A DNA stretch of 64,000 nucleotides from Mycolicibacterium sp. P9-64 (GTDB taxonomy: Bacteria > Actinomycetota > Actinomycetes > Mycobacteriales > Mycobacteriaceae), in assembly GCF_008329605.1 (NCBI RefSeq), contig NZ_NPKO01000001.1, forward strand, positions 806,001 to 870,000. The letters are read 5' to 3'. Positions 58,498-64,000 of the stretch are shown here, in pieces. The number at the start of each line of letters is the position of its first letter. Position 1 is the stretch's first letter. The position numbers and the translations under genes were made by a program. The notes beneath the pieces are model-generated. The model did no database searches and was not told the origin of the DNA. It saw only the letters and a program-made list of their open reading frames with translations.

Positions 58498-60732
58498 ATG
58501 ACGGCAACGATGACCGGTCCGCCACAACCACCGCAGCACGGTGACACCGAGATCGCGGGGCCGAAGCGCAACCTGATCTTCCTGGCCGTCGTGCTGGGGA
58601 TGCTGCTGGCCGCGCTGGATCAGACGATCGTGGCGACGGCGTTGCCGACCGTGGTGGCCGATCTGGGTGGCGCAGGCCATCAGGCATGGGTGGTGACCAG
58701 CTATCTGCTGGCCTCGACCGTCGTCACGGCGATCGTCGGCAAGCTCGGCGACCTGATCGGCCGCAAGACCATCTTCATCGCCGCCGTCCTGTTCTTCATG
58801 GCCGGCTCGGTGGTGTGCGGACTGGCCGGCTCGTTCGAAGTGCTGGTAGCGGCACGTGCCCTGCAGGGCATCGGTGGCGGGGCCATCATGGTCACCGCGA
58901 CCGCCGTGATCGGCGAGGTCATCCCGCTGCGCGAGCGCGGCAAGTACCAAGGCGCTCTCGGCGCGGTCTTCGGCGTCACGACGGTCATCGGTCCGCTGCT
59001 CGGCGGATTCCTCACCGACCATCTGAGCTGGCGCTGGGCGTTCTGGATCAACGTGCCCGTGGCCGTCGTCGTGCTGGTCGTCGCCGTCGTCGCGATCCCC
59101 AGCCTCGGCAAGACGGCCCGCCCGGTCATCGACTATGCCGGGATCGTCCTGGTCGGCCTTGGCGCCACGGGGCTCACCCTGGCCACCAGTTGGGGTGGCA
59201 CCACCTACGCGTGGGGTTCGCCGATGATCATCGGGCTGATCGTCGGATCCCTGGTGGCCATCGGCGCGTTCATCGCCGTCGAATTGCGGGCGCAGGAACC
59301 GATTCTGCCGATGCGGCTGTTCCGCGAACCGGTCTTCGCCGTGTGTTGCGGGCTGTCGTTCGTCGTTGGCTTCGCGATGCTCGGCGCGTTGACGTTCCTG
59401 CCGACGTTCATGCAGTTCGTCGACGGCGTGTCGGCGACGACGTCGGGCCTGCACACCTTGCCGATGGTGGCCGGGATGCTGACGATGTCGATGGGCAGCG
59501 GTGTGATCGTCGGCCGCAGCGGCAAGTACAAGCTCTTCCCGGTGGCCGGAACCGCCGTCATGGCAATCGGTTTCGTGTTGCTGTCGCGGATGGGACCGGA
59601 CACGTCGACGCTCGTGCAGTCGCTGTACCTGGTGGTGCTGGGGGCGGGGATCGGCATGAGCATGCAGGTTCTGGTGCTGATCGTGCAGAACACCGTCGAC
59701 TTCTCCGATCTGGGCGTGGCGACGTCCGGTGTGACGTTCTTCCGCACCATCGGCAGCTCGTTCGGCGCGGCCGTGTTCGGCTCGCTGTTCAACAACTTCC
59801 TGCACAGCCGCGTCGCCGCCGCCATCGCCAAGAGCGGTGCCCCACCCGAGGCGGCGCAGTCACCCGATGCGCTGCACCGATTGGCCCCGGAGATGGCCGC
59901 ACCGATCGCGGCGGCCTACGCCGATGCCTTGGACTTGGTGTTCCTGTGTGCGGCGCCGGTGGCAGTGATCGGCTTCGTGTTGGCGTTGATGCTCAAACAG
60001 GTTCCGTTGCGCAACAACGACGTCAGCATCGCCGCGGATCTGGGCGAGGGTTTCGCGATGCCAACGACCGACTCGCCGGACCAGCTGCTCGAGAACGCCG
60101 TCGGCCGGCTGATTCGCCAGGGCTCGGGCATGCAGTTGCGGGCGATCGCGGAACGGCCGGGAAGCAAGCTGGACATCGCCCGGCTGTGGGCGCTACTGCA
60201 GGTCTTCCGGTTCGGTCAGGCAGCCGGACAGGCCAGGCTCAACGACATCGCCGAACACGTCCGGGTGCCGCGGGAGATCCTCGCGCCCGCCTTCGACCGG
60301 CTCGTCGCCACCGGTTACGCCGAGCGCAGCGGAGACGTCTTCTGGCTGACCTCGGCGGGGGCGCATCAGGTGGAGGTCGTGCGCGCGGAGACGATGGATT
60401 GGCTCACCCGGGGACTCCTCCAATCCACCGGCCTTCAGGTTCAGCCGGATCGCAACCAGGTCCGGGAGGCGTTGGATCGCATCTCGCAAAACGTGCTGGT
60501 GCAACGGGATTGGGCCGAGGACGAGACCCAGGCGATGCGGATGAGGCCACCGCGCAGGGCGCCCCAGCCCAGGAGTGTGCCGCAGCTGCCTCGGGGCGCC
60601 GCCCAGCCGCCGATGCCTCCGCGCCCGGATCCCCGCGCGCGCACCCGTGGACCTGGGCCGTCCGAACCGCCTACCACCCGCCTGCGCCCGCCCGGTCCGC
60701 CGCGGGGCAATCCGCGGCCGCCACAGCGGTAG
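58498..60732 (+). CDS. DHA2-family MFS transporter with C-terminal winged-helix-like extension
   Basis: A 744-residue protein. Residues about 20-510 contain 14 membrane helices of the DHA2 drug-efflux family, with [15 protein letters not shown], the [13 protein letters not shown] loop and [14 protein letters not shown] (motif C region). After the last helix (about 485-505) comes an extra approximately 170-residue soluble part: [51 protein letters not shown] reads like a winged helix, then a Pro/Arg-rich tail of about 60 residues. The extra domain could sense or regulate. It starts at ATG 58498, with no strong ribosome-binding site. Drug specificity unknown. Confidence 0.85.
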   Translation: MTATMTGPPQPPQHGDTEIAGPKRNLIFLAVVLGMLLAALDQTIVATALPTVVADLGGAGHQAWVVTSYLLASTVVTAIVGKLGDLIGRKTIFIAAVLFFMAGSVVCGLAGSFEVLVAARALQGIGGGAIMVTATAVIGEVIPLRERGKYQGALGAVFGVTTVIGPLLGGFLTDHLSWRWAFWINVPVAVVVLVVAVVAIPSLGKTARPVIDYAGIVLVGLGATGLTLATSWGGTTYAWGSPMIIGLIVGSLVAIGAFIAVELRAQEPILPMRLFREPVFAVCCGLSFVVGFAMLGALTFLPTFMQFVDGVSATTSGLHTLPMVAGMLTMSMGSGVIVGRSGKYKLFPVAGTAVMAIGFVLLSRMGPDTSTLVQSLYLVVLGAGIGMSMQVLVLIVQNTVDFSDLGVATSGVTFFRTIGSSFGAAVFGSLFNNFLHSRVAAAIAKSGAPPEAAQSPDALHRLAPEMAAPIAAAYADALDLVFLCAAPVAVIGFVLALMLKQVPLRNNDVSIAADLGEGFAMPTTDSPDQLLENAVGRLIRQGSGMQLRAIAERPGSKLDIARLWALLQVFRFGQAAGQARLNDIAEHVRVPREILAPAFDRLVATGYAERSGDVFWLTSAGAHQVEVVRAETMDWLTRGLLQSTGLQVQPDRNQVREALDRISQNVLVQRDWAEDETQAMRMRPPRRAPQPRSVPQLPRGAAQPPMPPRPDPRARTRGPGPSEPPTTRLRPPGPPRGNPRPPQR

Positions 60733-60735
60733 GAG

Positions 60736-61518
60736 CTAGGCCAGGATCGACGCGAGTTGGCTGCGGGGGATCGAGAACTGTTGGGCCCCAGCGGCTGAGA
60801 TGGCCCAGGCGCCCTGGTCGATGAAGAAGATCACCGCGTCGTCGGTGAGCGCGAAGTTCTGGTACGTCTTGGCACCGCCAAGGTTGTCGTCGATGGGTAG
60901 TCCCTGCAACCGCTTCTCGAACTCGGCCTTCACGATCGGATCGAGCACCGCGACCGCGTCGCTGCCCGGCTTGAACAGCGTGGCGTAGGTGATCGGCGTC
61001 TTCGTTGCGACGTCGTAGCTCAGCGCGTTGTAGAAGGTCACCGGATGTGCGCCTCCGTAGTTGCCGTACTCCTCGAGCACCAGGCTCGTGGTGCCTCCGT
61101 CGGCGGCTGAACGGTACGTCGTCGGCTTGATGTCGAGTGCCTTGGGATTCGGGGACTGGTCCGGCCCGGTGACCGCCTGCACGAACTGGTCGCGCTCCCG
61201 GGTTAGCAGGTCGGACAGGGCGCGTTGGTCGGGGTAGTCGGTGGGGAACTTCATGTCGATCGTGTAGTCGGATGTCGCGGCGTGCACCGTGCACACCTGG
61301 TCGGCGCCGACGGTCCCAGCGAGATCCGTGCAGGCGTTCGTCGCGACGGGCACGACGGTCGGGGTCGCGGACGGTGTGGGGATGGCGGTCGCCGGTGGTG
61401 TCGTGACGGTCTCCGAAGCCGGGCCCGGCTTGCTCGGGCTCGCGGCGGTGCCGCAGGCGGCGGTGCCGACGACGACGAGGGCGCCGACGACGGCGATCAG
61501 GGACTTGTTCGTGATCAC
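60736..61518 (-). CDS. RsiV/DUF3298-like lipoprotein (MPT64-related)
   Basis: A 260-residue secreted lipoprotein. Its signal ends in GTAAC (lipobox, Cys about 22), followed by a Thr/Pro-rich linker. The globular domain has LVLEEYGNYGGAHPVTFYNALSYDV, the DUF3298/RsiV-like signature also seen in MPT64, and a C-terminal IFFIDQGAWAIS. The precise role is unknown. It is convergent with the MFS gene (3 bp apart) and followed upstream, 12 bp away, by another lipoprotein gene transcribed in the same direction. Confidence 0.78.
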   Translation of the reverse strand: MITNKSLIAVVGALVVVGTAACGTAASPSKPGPASETVTTPPATAIPTPSATPTVVPVATNACTDLAGTVGADQVCTVHAATSDYTIDMKFPTDYPDQRALSDLLTRERDQFVQAVTGPDQSPNPKALDIKPTTYRSAADGGTTSLVLEEYGNYGGAHPVTFYNALSYDVATKTPITYATLFKPGSDAVAVLDPIVKAEFEKRLQGLPIDDNLGGAKTYQNFALTDDAVIFFIDQGAWAISAAGAQQFSIPRSQLASILA

Positions 61519-61530
61519 GGGGTGCTCTTA

Positions 61531-62124
61531 TCAGCCGAGTTGGACGGTATCGCGGGACACGGAGAAGTAGTGAAACGTGTTGGTGTCGACGCACGTGATG
61601 CCGACGGTTTCGCTAGTGCACCGTAGCGAGCCGAGGGTTTGGATGTGGCCGTATGCGAGGGTGTGGGTGGGAGCGGGCATTACCTGGCCGTAGCAGCCGA
61701 ACACTGCGGCCGAGCCTTCCTCCAACGCGACCCGGTCGCCCCAGTTCATTTGGCAGCCATCGGGCTGCGTCGCGACCCAGTCGTGGGCGGCGACCTCGCA
61801 GCGGACGGTGTGGCCGCCGGCGCCGTAGGTGAACATCGCGCAGGAGATGTTGCCCGAGGGGGACTGGAACGGTTCGTCCGAGGTGATCTGCTGGCCGACG
61901 GGGATCGTCGCGGGCGTCGGTGCCGCGGTCACGGTGACGGGCGGCGGTGCGGTGACCGTCACCGTCGTGGTCGGCGCCGCGGGCGTCGGTGTCGGGGTCG
62001 ACATCGAGATCACCGGGATCAGCGTCGGGGATGGTGCCGTGCTCGCGCCGGTCGACGGTGCGCATGCGGCGAGAGCCAGTGCGCCGAGTCCGATGACCCA
62101 TATCCGTGGTCGCCGTGCGGTCAT
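61531..62124 (-). CDS. Lipoprotein with DUF6636-like domain
   Basis: A 197-residue lipoprotein. Lipobox LAAC (Cys about 21) is followed by a Thr/Pro/Val linker and a small disulfide-rich domain: FQSPSGNISCAMFTYG, TVRCEVAAHDW, GCQMNWGDRVALEEGS, FGCYGQVM and GSLRCTSETVGITC. The SPSGN...C...RC...W...G pattern is that of DUF6636 proteins, and at least four Cys should form disulfides outside the cell. GAAGGGGAA precedes the ATG at 62124. Probably transcribed with the downstream lipoprotein gene. Function unknown. Confidence 0.78.
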   Translation of the reverse strand: MTARRPRIWVIGLGALALAACAPSTGASTAPSPTLIPVISMSTPTPTPAAPTTTVTVTAPPPVTVTAAPTPATIPVGQQITSDEPFQSPSGNISCAMFTYGAGGHTVRCEVAAHDWVATQPDGCQMNWGDRVALEEGSAAVFGCYGQVMPAPTHTLAYGHIQTLGSLRCTSETVGITCVDTNTFHYFSVSRDTVQLG

Positions 62125-62253
62125 GTCATTCCCCTTCGATGGACGTGGTCGTGTGTCCGATGACCGAAGGGTGCGGTGTCGCGCTTGGCGAAATCTTGGC
62201 GTCGACCGCTTTACTTTTTGTAGCACTCGGGTGTACGTTCTGGAGCGACTAGC

Positions 62254-62270
62254 GCTATGGAAATCGTAGC
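62254..62270. promoter_or_regulatory. HxlR-type operator upstream of the 62321 gene
   Basis: GCTATGG-AAA-TCGTAGC, imperfect 7-bp inverted arms, matching 63636-63652 in 14 of 17 positions. It begins 15 bp downstream of a -10 (TACGTT, 62234-62239), so a bound protein would block elongation. A shared TTTTGTAGC half-site lies about 30 bp upstream in both regions. Confidence 0.6.
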
Positions 62271-62320
62271 GACCGCGTGGTGGCCACGCGGGCAGCGCCT
62301 CCGCCGAGAAAGGGACACAA

Positions 62321-62887
62321 ATGACTCCACGACGCGACTCGTCGCCGCCCGCATCGGTGATCGGCCCAAAGGGTCTGATGGACTGCCTGTTTCGCGCCAC
62401 TGTCGTCAGTGCGCTCGCGGGCGTGGGTGCCACCCTGATCGCCGTGCCGGCGCAGGCGGCGCCGCCGTACCTATCAATGTCCAGCCAGATTCGCATGGTC
62501 CCGGCAGACGCCACGCGTACCAGCGGTGGCTACTTCGACGAGCAGGTGATCTACATCGACGGGCTGGTTTCGATGTCTGAGGCTGCCGCCAATGACTCGA
62601 TGAGCCACGGCTACACCATCGCCTTGGGGTACTGGGGCGACGACACCAACGACGACGACCTGCTGTACGGCCCGGTCAATCCGACGACGGTGTTCGCTGC
62701 GCCCGATGGACTGCACTTCGAGCGTGCCGCCACGCTCTCCCATTCCGCGTTGGACGAAGACAGCGGGGCGTTGGAGAACATCGGCGACGGCGGACTCGAC
62801 GAGATCTACGTCGGCGCACGCCTTCTCGACCGCAACGGCAGCACCGTGTCGAAGGTGGAGAGCAACCGCATCACCGGCGATTTCTGA
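62321..62887 (+). CDS. Secreted hypothetical protein
   Basis: A 188-residue precursor. A twin-basic N-terminus is followed by a hydrophobic signal (ATVVSALAGVGATLIAVPAQA). The mature protein of about 140 residues is acidic, rich in Asp/Gly/Ser (YWGDDTNDDDLLYG, ENIGDGGLDEIYVG), and looks like a calcium-binding-type or beta-rich extracellular domain. GAAAGGGA lies upstream of the ATG at 62321. It follows the operator at 62254 and precedes the tautomerase, so it may be HxlR-controlled. Function unknown. Confidence 0.72.
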   Translation: MTPRRDSSPPASVIGPKGLMDCLFRATVVSALAGVGATLIAVPAQAAPPYLSMSSQIRMVPADATRTSGGYFDEQVIYIDGLVSMSEAAANDSMSHGYTIALGYWGDDTNDDDLLYGPVNPTTVFAAPDGLHFERAATLSHSALDEDSGALENIGDGGLDEIYVGARLLDRNGSTVSKVESNRITGDF

Positions 62888-62960
62888 GCCCGCTGTCGTC
62901 GCGGGCCCACAATCTCCGGCCGCATCCGCCGCCGGACGTCATGAGAAAGGAAACGGCACA

Positions 62961-63194
62961 ATGCCATTCATCAACGTCAAGCTCATCGAGGGTGTCTTCA
63001 CCGACGTCCAGAAGCAAGAGATCGCCCGTAGCCTGACCGACGCGATGGTCGCCGTCGAAGGCGAGGCCATGCGGCCGGTCACGTGGTGCGTGATCGACGA
63101 AGTCAAGAGTGGCGACTGGGCCGTCGGCGGGCAGAGCCTGACCACCGGAGCGGTTCGTCAGCTCGCGGCAGGCAAGACGCCTCAGTCGGCGTGA
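62961..63194 (+). CDS. 4-oxalocrotonate tautomerase family protein
   Basis: A 77-residue small tautomerase. After removal of Met the N-terminal Pro (PFINVKLIEGVF) is the catalytic base of the family, and the helix-strand pattern (QEIARSLTDAM) fits a 4-OT monomer. It should isomerise enol/keto acids, for example from aromatic degradation. GAAAGGAAA precedes the ATG at 62961. It lies between the secreted protein and the convergent HxlR regulator. Confidence 0.85.
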   Translation: MPFINVKLIEGVFTDVQKQEIARSLTDAMVAVEGEAMRPVTWCVIDEVKSGDWAVGGQSLTTGAVRQLAAGKTPQSA

Positions 63195-63260
63195 TCGCGC
63201 TGGACCGGTCGGGACTACGGGCCCGACCGGTCTTGTCGTGTTCGTGGGGCGTCGAAAACG

Positions 63261-63590
63261 TCAGAGGTCGGCGTCGCGAGCCCAGTCATCTGCCCACGCC
63301 TGCAACGGTTCCAGGGCATCGGTCAGTGCTCGCCCCTGCGTGGTCAGGTGATATCCCTCGTCGTCGGCATGGTCGACGATGCGCATCGCCCGCAGTTCCT
63401 TGATCCGCGTGTTGAGAGAGCTGGGATTCATGTCGCACGCCGCTTGCAGGGCGCGGAACGTCAATGGCTCACCACGAAGTTCCCACAGCACACGAAGCGC
63501 TCCGCGGCGGCCAAGGCCGTCGAGAACGACCATGATGGGCCGCCCGGAGTCAGAGCCCCGTACGGGTTCGCCGATCCGCGGTGTCTTCAT
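63261..63590 (-). CDS. HxlR-family transcriptional regulator
   Basis: A 109-residue winged-helix regulator. LRVLWELRGEPLTFRALQAACDMNPSSLNTRIKELRAMRIV and GYHLTTQGRALTDALEPLQ match the HxlR group, which often responds to quinones or reactive carbonyls. It is divergent from the CMD-type gene and convergent with the tautomerase. A TTGGCA/TACAAA pair upstream (16-bp spacing) would serve as its promoter. A 17-bp palindrome at 63636 and its twin at 62254 are the likely operators. Confidence 0.85.
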   Translation of the reverse strand: MKTPRIGEPVRGSDSGRPIMVVLDGLGRRGALRVLWELRGEPLTFRALQAACDMNPSSLNTRIKELRAMRIVDHADDEGYHLTTQGRALTDALEPLQAWADDWARDADL

Positions 63591-63592
63591 GC

Positions 63593-63622
63593 TTCACATT
63601 TTGTAGCAAGAAGAGCTAAAGT
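63593..63622 (+). promoter_or_regulatory. Leaderless promoter of the CMD-family gene
   Basis: TTCACA (63593-63598), 18-bp spacer, TAAAGT (63617-63622). The transcript would begin at about 63629, the GTG start codon. Confidence 0.5.
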
Positions 63623-63628
63623 GCCAAC

Positions 63629-64000
63629 GTGATTAGCTACGAAAATCATAGCGCCCGAATGGCGCCGGCGTCAGGGTCGCTGCCCGACGACATCCAACAG
63701 GCGATCGACGCGATCATGCGCGGCAAGCCACCGCTCCTGCTGTTCACCACGATGGCCCGCGACCACCGGCTGTTCTTCAAGTTCTTCGGGTCCGGTCTGC
63801 TGGATCGCGGCCACCTCACCATCCGCCAGCGCGAGATCGTCATCGATCGGGTCACGGCGACCTGTGGCGCCGAGTACGAGTGGGGCGTTCACGTCGCCGT
63901 GTACGCGGCGAAGGCCGGCTTGACCGAGGACCAGATCGCGTCCTTGACGTTCGGTGGAGCGGACGATGCGTGTTGGACCGACGCCGATCGTGTGCTCATC
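63629..64000 (+). CDS. Carboxymuconolactone-decarboxylase-family protein (3' end beyond right edge)
   Basis: The first 124 residues of an AhpD/CMD-family protein. RQREIVIDRVTATCGAEYEWGVHVAVYAAKAGL is the family core, with Cys and His in the usual places. Some members are peroxidases, others decarboxylases. The GTG at 63629 is taken as start because a TTCACA/TAAAGT promoter would make it the first base of the transcript; ATG at 63659 is an alternative. A palindromic operator lies inside the first codons. Control by the divergent HxlR gene is inferred. Confidence 0.8.
   Translation, partial: MISYENHSARMAPASGSLPDDIQQAIDAIMRGKPPLLLFTTMARDHRLFFKFFGSGLLDRGHLTIRQREIVIDRVTATCGAEYEWGVHVAVYAAKAGLTEDQIASLTFGGADDACWTDADRVLI
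63636..63652. promoter_or_regulatory. HxlR-type operator at the CMD-family gene
   Basis: GCTACGA-AAA-TCATAGC, 7-bp inverted arms with one G-T exception, 14 bp after the -10 of the CMD promoter and just upstream of the divergent HxlR promoter (-35 TTGGCA on the minus strand). It resembles 62254-62270. Confidence 0.65.

Noticed and set aside
58453..59805. 450-residue minus-strand frame opposite the MFS gene
   Set aside because: His/Asp/Arg-rich shadow; the plus strand shows 14 helices and DHA2 motifs.

Overview
The window reads as a chromosomal segment of a mycobacterium, most likely a fast-growing Mycolicibacterium-type species. It is GC-rich and uses many GTG starts and ATGA/GTGA gene junctions. 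Its gene content is typical of the group: a mycolic-acid cyclopropane/methyltransferase at the left edge, two proline-rich DUF7159 proteins, a DUF4185 secreted protein, a SigG-type sigma factor with a SnoaL tail, a MPT64/RsiV-like lipoprotein, VapBC, and several promoters that fire directly on the start codon (leaderless mRNAs). I see no rRNA, tRNA, CRISPR array, phage module or insertion sequence.

Layout. 1-3.5 kb: mycolic-acid methyltransferase (cut by the edge), alpha/beta hydrolase, HemK2-type methyltransferase coupled to a CDGSH protein, heme-oxygenase-like diiron protein. 3.6-8.5 kb: membrane protein, Tat-exported metallophosphatase, carboxyethyl-ornithine-synthase-like dehydrogenase and small proteins. 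8.7-12.5 kb: a tightly coupled GT4 / toroid protein / GH130 operon behind a 28-codon leader ORF. 12.6-16.2 kb: sigma factor divergent from an SDR/DUF899 pair, then an epoxide-hydrolase-like enzyme. 16.2-28 kb: two near-identical copies of a small cassette encoding a secreted His-tailed peptide, 10.5 kb apart, with redox enzymes, a TetR/OYE/epimerase unit, a DUF4185 protein and a cyclase-ATPase between them. 28-32 kb: PhoD phosphatase and phosphoketolase. 32-37.7 kb: a cell-envelope group of DUF7159 and Pro/Gly-rich proteins.

37.7-57.2 kb holds the most interesting material: two operons that appear to share one GntR regulator. Locus A (37.8-46.4 kb) is a PhoA-type lipoprotein phosphatase, a complete PotABCD-like transporter, a PHP phosphoesterase, a class III aminotransferase and an alpha-oxoamine synthase. 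Locus B (48.7-57.2 kb) is an enolase-superfamily enzyme, the GntR regulator, an orphan second PotD-like binding protein, a kinase-aminotransferase fusion, an IlvD-family protein lacking its Fe-S cysteines, and a FAD oxidoreductase. The palindrome AGATTGT-N2-ACAATCT occurs upstream of both operons and in the divergent GntR/enolase promoter, in each case next to a promoter that would make a leaderless transcript. I infer a co-regulated uptake and catabolic system for an amino-alcohol or amino-polyol (possibly phosphorylated) compound. The substrate is not determinable from sequence.

46.6-47.3 kb, between the two loci, is a VapBC pair. 57.3-64 kb carries a deazaflavin-type reductase, a DHA2 drug transporter with an unusual C-terminal winged-helix-like extension, two lipoproteins, and an HxlR-controlled group (secreted protein, tautomerase, carboxymuconolactone-decarboxylase family protein) with a shared 17-bp operator. 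The last gene is cut by the right edge.
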